Positions 7,802 to 15,281 of a DNA stretch of 23,056 nt are shown here, piece by piece (within the stretch, counting starts at the first letter, position 1; the number at the start of each line of letters is the position of its first letter). Position numbers and translations under genes: made by a program. The stretch lies in the NCBI GenBank assembly GCA_007123785.1, contig SLGL01000199.1, forward strand, positions 1-23,056, written 5' to 3'. The notes under the pieces were generated by a model, which saw only the letters and a list, made by a program, of their open reading frames with translations, ran no database searches and was not told the DNA's origin. Source of the DNA: Balneolaceae bacterium (GTDB lineage Bacteria; Bacteroidota; Rhodothermia; Balneolales; Balneolaceae).

Positions 7802-9016
7802 TTACACATTTCGAAGTTTTGGCTTCATACTTTCGGCCAGTAACCAGAAGGAAGATACAACGGGTAAAAATGCCAGAACCATAACCCAAAAATAGGTATC
7901 CGGAGGTGACCACTTCAGGGGCCAGTATCCACTTATAAATAGAAGTGAAACCAAAACACCAAACACTGTTACTGCAAATAGAGCCTTGGCATATTTTTTG
8001 GATTCAGACAGAAACATTTCGAACAGAACGAAGGAGACAAAACCGAGCAGCAACAGGTGGAGATAGAGTACTCTCAGGCCATGTTCGCCCGGCCAGATGC
8101 CGGTTGGCAGGATGGCCAGCAACTGGAAAACAATTTTGAAAGCCAGTAAGACCAACACAGAGCGCCATATAAATCCCCGGAACGCACCGCTTCTGATAAA
8201 CAGCCACAAATTGAGTGACAGCGAAATCACGATCAGTATGAGGCCCAGTTTTGCCGAAATATACATGACAGGTGTTACAAGAGACTGTGACAGGCTGAAG
8301 GGGAAAATCAACATCGAACCAAACAACACCGGCAGCCACAACCAGCCGGGGTTAAATGATAAGCGGATATCATTTTTCTTTTTTTCGGCATGATGCCACA
8401 TCATCCCGAGAATTCCCAGTACAGCCCATCCCTCTGTAAACACCGAGAGGAAAAAATGTGTCATTGCTGATGAAATCATCGGGCTGTCGATATCTGTAAA
8501 CTGGAAGACAGATACGCCCCAGGCTCCGAGCGAACTGATCATCAGTGCGACCAGGCCGGCATCAAACAAGCTGAATGAAACCAGTCCGTCACTCGTTTTT
8601 TTGTGTTTGTAATAGATCCACGCAAACCAGTACCAGGTGATCATCACCAGGCCGGAAATAATAGCGGCGAGCGGTAAAGACAGACTGCCGATGGATACAG
8701 AGTGATAGCCGTAGAGAAGGAAAAAGGGAAACGAAAGAAAACCCAGAAAAAGCATGGTGTAGAGACACCAGGATGTGCTTCTTTCGGGTAGAGGTGACCC
8801 GTGCTGATGTAGGCTTTTCACAAACCAAACTATTATCGGGGGAGAAATCCAGTTGAAGAACATCAGGTGAGAATGAGCATGTCTGATATTTGCAAAATTG
8901 AGCCAAGCCGGCATCGGGTAGAGCATTCCGTAACGGTAGAGAAAACCTGTGAACGCTGCTAACACAAAACTGATCAGTGATAATTTCCAGACAATGTTAA
9001 AAGAAGATGGTTTCAT
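7802..9016 (-). CDS. Uncharacterised polytopic membrane protein with conserved-looking histidines
   Basis: The 404-aa product is largely hydrophobic, with about 12 predicted membrane segments. Histidines sit inside or beside helices in patterns that recall subunit I-like haem proteins: RHAHSH at 45-50 (His46, 48, 50), THFFLSVFTEGW at 186-197 (His187), and LYLHLLLLGF at 318-325 (His320). I recall similar HAHSH-type proteins annotated as hypothetical in Bacteroidota; I have not checked this by search. No CxxCH or copper-site Cys cluster is visible. The gene lies downstream of ctaA (haem A synthase) on the same strand, separated by 175 bases without evident signals. A haem- or copper-related role in respiration is inference only. 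The start ATG at 9016 precedes a short n-region and the first helix. Confidence 0.7.
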   Translation of the reverse strand: MKPSSFNIVWKLSLISFVLAAFTGFLYRYGMLYPMPAWLNFANIRHAHSHLMFFNWISPPIIVWFVKSLHQHGSPLPERSTSWCLYTMLFLGFLSFPFFLLYGYHSVSIGSLSLPLAAIISGLVMITWYWFAWIYYKHKKTSDGLVSFSLFDAGLVALMISSLGAWGVSVFQFTDIDSPMISSAMTHFFLSVFTEGWAVLGILGMMWHHAEKKKNDIRLSFNPGWLWLPVLFGSMLIFPFSLSQSLVTPVMYISAKLGLILIVISLSLNLWLFIRSGAFRGFIWRSVLVLLAFKIVFQLLAILPTGIWPGEHGLRVLYLHLLLLGFVSFVLFEMFLSESKKYAKALFAVTVFGVLVSLLFISGYWPLKWSPPDTYFWVMVLAFLPVVSSFWLLAESMKPKLRNV

Positions 9017-9191
9017 TTTTTTGACTCAATTTCAATAGGCATTTGTGATCATATTACTTTCTTATTAGCCAACATTTTTTACTAAAAATAGTTGATTGTC
9101 CAGGTCATTCAGCAAGCAACATCAAACAAATTTCCTGATGAATAATGCAGATTAGATCTTTCCCCGACACGAACTTTCATCTCAATATTCG

Positions 9192-10232
9192 TTATTCAAT
9201 ACTTTCAGTTTTTCTGCTCTTCAAATAATGTATAAAACCGATTACCACTCCAAAGAGAATCATTGCAAGCGCCTGGTGCAGTACACCCAACCAGACAGGT
9301 ACGTGGTAAATCAGGGTAAAAACCCCTACTGCGTACTGAATTAAAAGCAGGGCAAACAGAGAGAGAGCCCATTTTTTTGTGACAAATCGGGAATTTAACT
9401 GCCAGGTACGAAGCCAGATCAGAATTACCATCAGCCCAAGAAGTGTGCCTATGACGCGATGAACCCACTGAACAGTTACCATATTTTCCAGAAAATTGAT
9501 AAATAGCGGCTCCATCAGCCAAAGTTCAGGCGGTAACCAGTATTGGTGCATCATTGGAAATGTATTGTAAACGTGGCCTGCGTGATGGCCCGCCACAAAT
9601 GCCCCCCAGATAATCTGAATGATGAGAAATACCATAAATAGATTCATCCATACCCGCAGTTCTCCACTGCTTTTTTTCGGAACCGTTGGTTTTGACTTCA
9701 GGTCCAGTGCAAACCATACACAACATCCGAAAATGATGAAAGCAATCATAAGGTGTGAAGCCAGCCGGTATGGACTGACTTGCGGAATATCCACAAGGCC
9801 GCTCTGAACCATGTACCAGCCCAGTAGTGCCTGACTCAATCCCAATCCGAGTAAAGCCAATGCACGTATAATCTGTGTTCTGTTCAATTTTTGTTTAATG
9901 ACAAACCAGGCAAACGGAACGATAAATATAATACCCAGGGCTCTTGCAGCCATTCTGTGAAGATACTCCCAGAAGAAGATAAACTGAAACTCCGATAGCG
10001 TCATACCCCGGTTTAACTGTTGATACTCGGGAAACTGCCTGTATTGCTCAAACAGATCCTGCCATTGAGATTCAGTAAGCGGAGGGACGACTCCCATAAG
10101 CGGCCGCCAGTCAACCATGGAGAGGCCGGAGCCGGTCAGGCGAGTTATGCCTCCGATGATCAAAATCAAAAAAACCATAATAGCACCACTCCAGTACCAG
10201 ATACGAAGGTGCTTTTTGTCCTGAGGGGTCAT
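9192..10232 (-). CDS. ctaA: Haem A synthase (COX15/CtaA, type 2)
   Basis: CtaA oxidises the methyl group of haem O to the formyl group of haem A for aa3-type cytochrome oxidases, in the inner membrane. The 346-aa product has eight likely helices in two homologous halves. The four haem-facing histidines are present: His92 in EYLHRMA, His160 in RLASH, His258 in WVHRVIG and His319 in VLHQA. The GGITRLTGSGLSM block at about 27-39 and the long first loop are typical of the mitochondrial/alphaproteobacterial-like type 2. I chose the ATG at 10232 (MTPQDKKHL); extension to 10283 would need a TTG start and adds 17 atypical residues. The presence of haem A synthesis implies an aa3 oxidase elsewhere in the genome. 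Confidence 0.95.
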   Translation of the reverse strand: MTPQDKKHLRIWYWSGAIMVFLILIIGGITRLTGSGLSMVDWRPLMGVVPPLTESQWQDLFEQYRQFPEYQQLNRGMTLSEFQFIFFWEYLHRMAARALGIIFIVPFAWFVIKQKLNRTQIIRALALLGLGLSQALLGWYMVQSGLVDIPQVSPYRLASHLMIAFIIFGCCVWFALDLKSKPTVPKKSSGELRVWMNLFMVFLIIQIIWGAFVAGHHAGHVYNTFPMMHQYWLPPELWLMEPLFINFLENMVTVQWVHRVIGTLLGLMVILIWLRTWQLNSRFVTKKWALSLFALLLIQYAVGVFTLIYHVPVWLGVLHQALAMILFGVVIGFIHYLKSRKTESIE

Positions 10233-10270
10233 TCGCTGAAAGATGAATATATTTTTGCAGAAACTTTCTT

Positions 10271-10307
10271 TTATAAGATTCAAAATAAAGATAAAAGAGT
10301 CTTATAA
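10271..10307. promoter_or_regulatory. Inverted repeat upstream of ctaA
   Basis: TTATAAGATTC (10271-10281) faces GAGTCTTATAA (10297-10307): 10 of 11 positions pair, the other being a G-T wobble in RNA, around a 15-base A-rich centre. It lies about 40-75 bases upstream of the ctaA ATG at 10232. It could be an operator or part of a leader hairpin. No T-tract marks it as the end of the nap operon. Confidence 0.4.
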
Positions 10308-10400
10308 CAATAATAAGGTTTTGAAATTTTGTTAGAAAAAGTACATCTCAAATGGCTTAACAAATTATTCAGTTGAAAGCCAAAGGGCTAACCCGCATTT

Positions 10401-10424
10401 CTCACCAAGAAATTTGGTTGTGAG
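10401..10424 (-). other. Imperfect hairpin after the nap operon
   Basis: CTCACCAA (10401-10408) can pair with TTGG and GTGAG (within 10414-10424), with a small bulge. It begins 15 bases past the end of the 77-aa gene on the minus strand, where the nap transcript should end. No T-tract follows, so termination by this structure alone is doubtful. Confidence 0.3.
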
Positions 10425-10439
10425 TAATACGAGCTAAAG

Positions 10440-10673
10440 TCAATCATCCTCCAGTACTTTCCTGAAGCGGAGGTCGCGAATGACTGCAAAGATGTAAAGG
10501 CCCACACCTGCAAGCATTACCGGCATTCCCAGAAAAACACCCAGTCCCACGCTCCAGGCCTGGAAGCCTGCAAGAAGAAAAAGCAGCACAAGAAGCATAC
10601 CGGCCATTGTGAATATGACTGACGTTCTCACCAGTTTATCGATCTCTTTCGGTTTGGTGGTTTCGTTACTCAT
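10440..10673 (-). CDS. Small two-helix membrane protein, last gene of the nap operon
   Basis: The 77-aa product has a short charged N-terminus (MSNETTKPKEIDKLVR), two hydrophobic segments at about 17-36 and 40-65 joined by a short turn, and a charged C-terminus (RDLRFRKVLEDD). I do not recognise a family, and it lacks Cys or His, so it is unlikely to bind a redox centre itself. Its start overlaps the 3' end of the tetrahaem cytochrome gene by 8 bases (10666-10673), which argues for translational coupling and a role with the NapA-cytochrome complex, for example assembly or anchoring. That role is inference from position. It does not resemble NapD, NapE or NapF. Confidence 0.7.
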   Translation of the reverse strand: MSNETTKPKEIDKLVRTSVIFTMAGMLLVLLFLLAGFQAWSVGLGVFLGMPVMLAGVGLYIFAVIRDLRFRKVLEDD

Positions 10674-11610
10674 AAAATCTCTCCACTAAGTTCGTAAGTT
10701 CTTCAGCACTGATTTCTGTTACGGTTTGAGCCATTCTGAACAGCTCCCTGTCCGGTACATCTTCCCGTTCACCCGGAGTGGGGTGTGCCGGTCCGTGGCA
10801 GGAGGTACAGCTTACCTCATCGGCTCTCATTTTTTGGGAGAGTGCCTGATGGCTCTCTACCTCCATGAATTTTTGGGTGCCACCGTGGCAAGCTGTACAG
10901 TTCTGATTCGGATAACTGCCCGCAAAAGCGATTGGCTCTTCCCAGGTTTGGGTTACGTAGAGCAGCCAGTGACGAAAGCCATCTCTTTTACCTTCAAAGG
11001 TTCCGTGTGCACCGTATGTAGTGTGGCAGGTATAGCATTGATATTCCGAAATCCACCGGTTTTTGTAGTGGCGTGCTGCCAGTGTGGTGCTTTCGGGATT
11101 GAAAAGATCGTTTACAAAGGGATCCATTACATGGCAGCTTGCACAGGATTCTACCGTTTTTGTGGTTTCCAGAACGGTGGATCCTGTGCTCAGAACGACA
11201 ACCACTGGCAGGGCAAACATCCCGACCATCATCAGCGTGCGGTAGTTGAGACGGCTGATCTGTTTTTTGTAGAAAAACTCAATCATCAGCAGAATAATAA
11301 CTGCAATTGTGATGGAGATGATCCCGGCCCATCTCATCAGTTCACCCACGGTAAATCCTTTTTCGGCCTGAGGCGCCTGTGATATATTGCCACCGGCCTG
11401 GAAATACATTGGAATTACTGCACCGTAAATCGTGCTTCGGCTTTCAATCATTTCCATGTCGAAATCGTGAATCTCTTCAAGAGTAAGAATTTCGGATTCC
11501 GGCTTGGCGTCCACAAAATAAACTCCCGCTGCAGCAATCAGAACTCCGAATGATATCATCACTGCCAGGACTTTGAAAAGATGGCTATTGGGTTCAGGTG
11601 ATCGTTTCAT
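10666..11610 (-). CDS. Membrane tetrahaem cytochrome c, NapC/NirT-like, with extra N-terminal helices
   Basis: The 314-aa product carries four CxxCH haem-binding motifs: CASCH 156-160, CYTCH 192-196, CTACH 238-242 and CTSCH 268-272. The run from the first motif (CHVMDPF, then ARHYKNRW, then the second motif) matches the NapC/NirT/NrfH signature. Such proteins take electrons from the quinol pool to periplasmic reductases. Unlike classical NapC (one anchor helix, about 200 aa), this one has a first helix at about 12-34, a periplasm-like segment of about 55 residues, and helices at about 92-112 and 126-143 before the haem domain. It begins 23 bases after napA and overlaps the following small gene by 8 bases. 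It is the likely quinol-oxidising partner of NapA. Large antisense ORFs on the plus strand here are shadows. Confidence 0.88.
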   Translation of the reverse strand: MKRSPEPNSHLFKVLAVMISFGVLIAAAGVYFVDAKPESEILTLEEIHDFDMEMIESRSTIYGAVIPMYFQAGGNISQAPQAEKGFTVGELMRWAGIISITIAVIILLMIEFFYKKQISRLNYRTLMMVGMFALPVVVVLSTGSTVLETTKTVESCASCHVMDPFVNDLFNPESTTLAARHYKNRWISEYQCYTCHTTYGAHGTFEGKRDGFRHWLLYVTQTWEEPIAFAGSYPNQNCTACHGGTQKFMEVESHQALSQKMRADEVSCTSCHGPAHPTPGEREDVPDRELFRMAQTVTEISAEELTNLVERFYE

Positions 11611-11633
11611 AATTAATGAGGTGAAAATGCGGG

Positions 11634-13985
11634 TTAAACTTTTTCGATTTTTACCGCACAGCGTTTGTAATCGGGCTGACGGGAGAGCGGGTCCACAGCA
11701 TCGCTGGTAACTTTGTTGATCAGGTGTTTGGCAGAGTGAAAAGTTGCAAAAATCAATCCCTCACGGATGTTATCGGTAATTCTCGCAGTAAAATCGGCTT
11801 CTCCCCGCCGACTGATTACACGTACTGCATCGCCCTCAACAAGGTTATATATTCGCGCGTCGGCGGGATGAACTTCCAAAAAATCGGTACGCACACCCTG
11901 CAACTCTTTCACACGTCTGGTCATTGTCTCTGTATGCCAGTGTTCCAGTACTCTGCCTGTTGTGAGTGTGAGCGGATACTCATCATCAGTGGGTTCAAAA
12001 GCTGGTTCCTGTTCATGCATAAATATAATTGGCCTGCCGTCTGGCCTGCCATAAAAATCATGACGGACATTCTCTTCAGTTGCCATCGGGTCTTCGCCGG
12101 GCAGATAACGCCGGCAAGTTCCGGGATGGTCTTCATCTGGGCAGGGCCAGAGTAAACCGGGTTGATTTTGGAGCCGCTCATAGGTAATCCCTTCAAAATT
12201 ATAATCTGAATGAGCTGAGATCTTTCGCCATTCATCCCAGATGTCCGCCTGAGTCCGGTTCGGGAAAAGGTCGCTGTGGCCAAGACGGTCAGCCAGATCG
12301 ATCAGAATATCAAAGTCGCTCCTGGCCTCACCGCGCGGTTCAACCAGTTTGGGCACGTAGTGATAGCGACGTTCCGACTGACTGAAAACACCGCTTTTCT
12401 CTACCCACATTGCCGCGGGCAGAATCACATCAGCATACTTTGTGGTTTCGGTGGGATGGAACGCATCGGCAACAACTACAAAAGTTTGTTCCATTGCTTC
12501 ACGGTAAGGCAGAATATTTGGGAGTGACTGCATCGGGTTGGTAGACATAATCAGCGTGCAATTCACATCACCCCGACCCATTGCCTGAAATAGTGACATG
12601 GCATCGTGGCCGCGGTTTGGACTAATAGTTCCTTCCGGCACATTCCAGAGTTCTTCCATCTCGCGACGGTGCTGAGGGTTGGTGACAGCACGTCCGTTGG
12701 GGAGGGCATGAGCCAGCGAACCGGTATCACGCACGCCCCCGCCTGCATTGGGTTGCCCGGTGAGTGAAAAAGGGGTGGCTCCGGGCCGGCCGATCTGTCC
12801 GGTAAGGAGATGCATCGCCATCACAAGCTGGTTGGAGGCGGTACCCTGGGTTTGCTGATTCAGGCCCATCGTCCAGAACGACATCGAAGCATCCGAATCG
12901 CCAAACCGAAAGGCTGCTTGCCGGATCTGTTCGGCCGAAATCCCGCAGATCGAAGCTGCCTGCTCGGGTGAATAATTTTCGAGATTACTGCGAAACTGTT
13001 CGATGGTGATGGTATCACTACCATGCTGAAACCGCAGGTAATCATCCACCATCTCCTGGTCGATGGTGCCGCGGCGAAAAAATTCATAGATCATCGAGTT
13101 GTAGAGCGCCACATCGGTGCCGGGACGGATTTGCAGATGGAGGTCTGCTCGCTTGGCTGTGTTGGTTTTACGCGGATCCACCACGATGATGTAAGTGTCA
13201 GGACGGGCGCGTTTCCGGTCGAGAACCCGCTCCCAGACAATAGGGTGGCAGTCTGCCATGTTGGAGCCGGTGATAAAAAAACAGTCAGCATGATCTGTAT
13301 CTTCGTAACAACCCATCGGTTCATCTTTACCAAAAACAGTGGTGTAGCCAACTGCCGCAGATGCCATACAAAGACGTGGATTTCCGTCTACATTGTTGGT
13401 GCCGATTCCTGCTTTAAACAATTTGTTCGCGCTATAACTCTCTTCGGTGAAAAGCTGCCCGCTACCGAAATAGGCCACACTGTCCGGTCCGTTTTCAGTT
13501 ATAGATTGGTTGAAACGAGAAGCAATCAAGTCCATCGCTTCATCCCAGGATACACGTTCCATTTCACCATTTTTACGAATCATCGGGTAGAGAAGTCGGT
13601 CTTCCACATATAAAATCTCCCGGTTCAGAATTCCTTTGATACAGAGTCGCCCCCGGTTGTGCGCAGCGGGATCACCCTTCACATCCACTACTTTTCCATC
13701 GGCCATACCGATCTGAATGCCACAGCCCGTTCCGCAAAACCGGCATACACCCTGGTGCCAGCTCTCTACAGGAATCACATCTTGCCGTTCCCACAGCTCA
13801 CCGCATCCGGCCATCATGGAACCGGTAAAAACACCCGCAGCCGAGAGCGAGGCAAGGCGCATAAATTCGCGGCGGCTCAGACCGAATCGTTCATCTGAAG
13901 GCTGATCGGGTGAAGTTTCCCCGTTTTGTTGGTGATTGTGATCAGGCATGACGCTTTTTTTAAGGCAGACGGTTATACTGGACAT
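11634..13985 (-). CDS. napA: Periplasmic nitrate reductase catalytic subunit (molybdopterin oxidoreductase)
   Basis: NapA reduces nitrate to nitrite at a bis-MGD molybdenum centre with one [4Fe-4S] cluster. The 783-aa product starts with a Tat signal, SRREFM at 37-42, so it is exported folded. The cluster ligands are Cys81, Cys84, Cys88 and Cys115, and the likely molybdenum ligand is Cys206 in NPRLCMASAAVGY, followed by the NapA/NasA-type segment DEPMGCYEDTDHAD and SNMADCHPIVW. The C-terminal cofactor domain has TGRVLEHWHTETMTRR. MAGC at 58-61 after the Tat helix resembles a lipobox. The start could also be ATG 13949 (MPDHNHQQ), which keeps the whole Tat signal. An assimilatory NasA-like enzyme is the alternative, but Tat export plus the tetrahaem cytochrome 23 bases downstream favours a periplasmic respiratory enzyme. 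No napB, napD, napG or napH is present. Confidence 0.88.
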   Translation of the reverse strand: MSSITVCLKKSVMPDHNHQQNGETSPDQPSDERFGLSRREFMRLASLSAAGVFTGSMMAGCGELWERQDVIPVESWHQGVCRFCGTGCGIQIGMADGKVVDVKGDPAAHNRGRLCIKGILNREILYVEDRLLYPMIRKNGEMERVSWDEAMDLIASRFNQSITENGPDSVAYFGSGQLFTEESYSANKLFKAGIGTNNVDGNPRLCMASAAVGYTTVFGKDEPMGCYEDTDHADCFFITGSNMADCHPIVWERVLDRKRARPDTYIIVVDPRKTNTAKRADLHLQIRPGTDVALYNSMIYEFFRRGTIDQEMVDDYLRFQHGSDTITIEQFRSNLENYSPEQAASICGISAEQIRQAAFRFGDSDASMSFWTMGLNQQTQGTASNQLVMAMHLLTGQIGRPGATPFSLTGQPNAGGGVRDTGSLAHALPNGRAVTNPQHRREMEELWNVPEGTISPNRGHDAMSLFQAMGRGDVNCTLIMSTNPMQSLPNILPYREAMEQTFVVVADAFHPTETTKYADVILPAAMWVEKSGVFSQSERRYHYVPKLVEPRGEARSDFDILIDLADRLGHSDLFPNRTQADIWDEWRKISAHSDYNFEGITYERLQNQPGLLWPCPDEDHPGTCRRYLPGEDPMATEENVRHDFYGRPDGRPIIFMHEQEPAFEPTDDEYPLTLTTGRVLEHWHTETMTRRVKELQGVRTDFLEVHPADARIYNLVEGDAVRVISRRGEADFTARITDNIREGLIFATFHSAKHLINKVTSDAVDPLSRQPDYKRCAVKIEKV

Positions 13986-14064
13986 TTTTTATTCAGCTTG
14001 GAATAACATAGTTTTCAAAATCCAATGGTTCAACTCATTTTTGTTATTTATACTCAATTTACGA

Positions 14065-15270
14065 ATGAAGATTTCAAATCAGGTTCAGGATTTAACAGTC
14101 GAGGATGCACTCAAAAAAGTTTTAACCGCGGCTGATATTCGCATGAAAACTGAGTCTGTTCCGGTATCAGGATCTCTGAACCGGATCACAGCTGAAGAAA
14201 TTATTGCCAGGCGCGATATCCCCCGGTTCAATAACTCCGCAATGGACGGATATCTTTTTTTGACGAAAGATCTGAATAGTGGCCGGCGAACCTTTTCGGT
14301 TACGGGTGAAATCCGTCCCGAACATGAAAAACCGGATACGCTGAAAACCGGAACTGCTTCGAGGATTATGACCGGAGCACCTGTACCTGCGGGAGAGTAT
14401 ACCGTGGTGCCGGTGGAACAAGCTCAGGAAAAAGAGAGGCAGGTGACAGTAAACGCTATCCCTGACCGCAACCCCATCCGAAAACAGGGAGAGGGCTACA
14501 AAACAGGGAAACCTGTACTTGAAAAAGGAGCGCTGATTCGCCCTTACGAAATCGGCCTGCTGATTGAGTCGGGTAATCGGTCATGCAAAGTGCTGAAGCC
14601 GCTTCGAATTGCGATTCAGGTAACCGGCAGCGAAATTGACGAAGAGACGGACAGTAACGGCCCGGTTTTGGAGGCGCTCTGCTCAGCGTGGCCGGGAACA
14701 GTGGTAAAACTATGGCCGGTGCTTGACGATGATCCAAAAAAAGTGACTTTGCGGATGAAAGAGTTGAACAAATCCTCAGACCTTGTTTTGACAACCGGCG
14801 GAATCTCTGCCGGACGTCACGATTACATTTTACAGTCGATGCTGGAACTGGGTGCAGAAATCCTGGTGCGCAAAGTGCAGCAGAAACCGGGTAAGCCATT
14901 CACGGTTTCCCAACTGGATGGCGTTCCTTTTTTTCATCTTCCCGGCAATCCGGTTTCAGCGGTTTTTACTGCAGAATATTACGTAAAACGAAGAGTTCTG
15001 AGTGCACTTGGTTTGAACGCTGAGCCGCTGAAAGCCGTCATTATGAACAATATCGAAAATCATCGCGGCGACAAGACACTCTTTCTCACCGGCAAACTCG
15101 GCTTTGATAATCAAAACCGGCTCACCATTACTACAGAGAGAAGCATGCGATCTCATCTGATGCAGCTTTACCACGGGAATCATGCCTACGTAAAAATCCC
15201 GCCAGAAACTGCATTTGAATCGGGAGACCGGGTGGAAGTATCACCGTTTGGGCTCGCTTATCAATCATAA
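14065..15270 (+). CDS. moeA: Molybdopterin molybdenumtransferase MoeA
   Basis: MoeA inserts molybdate into adenylylated molybdopterin made by MogA, giving Mo-cofactor for enzymes such as NapA. The 401-aa product has the NNSAMDGY block at 57-63 (Asp61), RIMTGAPVPAG at 100-110 (Thr103), VTGSEI with Glu190, TTGGISAGRHDY at 243-254, and the PGKPF and HLPGNPVSA blocks at 275-299. All are MoeA signatures. One departure is G-E-G at 142-144, where most homologues have G-E-D. I chose the ATG at 14065 (MKISNQVQDL); an upstream ATG at 13948 would add 39 atypical residues and overlap napA. It diverges from napA with an 79-base gap holding both promoters, consistent with co-regulation. Confidence 0.94.
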   Translation: MKISNQVQDLTVEDALKKVLTAADIRMKTESVPVSGSLNRITAEEIIARRDIPRFNNSAMDGYLFLTKDLNSGRRTFSVTGEIRPEHEKPDTLKTGTASRIMTGAPVPAGEYTVVPVEQAQEKERQVTVNAIPDRNPIRKQGEGYKTGKPVLEKGALIRPYEIGLLIESGNRSCKVLKPLRIAIQVTGSEIDEETDSNGPVLEALCSAWPGTVVKLWPVLDDDPKKVTLRMKELNKSSDLVLTTGGISAGRHDYILQSMLELGAEILVRKVQQKPGKPFTVSQLDGVPFFHLPGNPVSAVFTAEYYVKRRVLSALGLNAEPLKAVIMNNIENHRGDKTLFLTGKLGFDNQNRLTITTERSMRSHLMQLYHGNHAYVKIPPETAFESGDRVEVSPFGLAYQS

Positions 15271-15281
15271 CCCATTTATTG

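Noticed and set aside
10233..10283. Upstream extension of ctaA by 17 residues from a TTG
   Set aside because: Needs a rare start codon and runs into the inverted repeat; ATG 10232 gives a normal N-terminus.
10726..11382. Open frame of 218 codons on the plus strand, Cys-rich, opposite the tetrahaem cytochrome
   Set aside because: Its cysteines arise from the complement of CxxCH codons; the minus-strand frame has four proper haem motifs.
13023..13613. Open frame of 196 codons on the plus strand opposite napA
   Set aside because: It lies wholly antisense to napA, which has clear catalytic motifs; no domain is visible in the antisense product.
13998..14025. TTGGA ... TCCAA inverted repeat between napA and moeA
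   Set aside because: Five-base arms separated by 18 bases are expected by chance in an AT-rich spacer; no known regulator matches.
13948..14064. Upstream extension of moeA by 39 residues
   Set aside because: The added residues are hydrophobic and unlike MoeA N-termini, and the start would lie inside napA; ATG 14065 fits the family.
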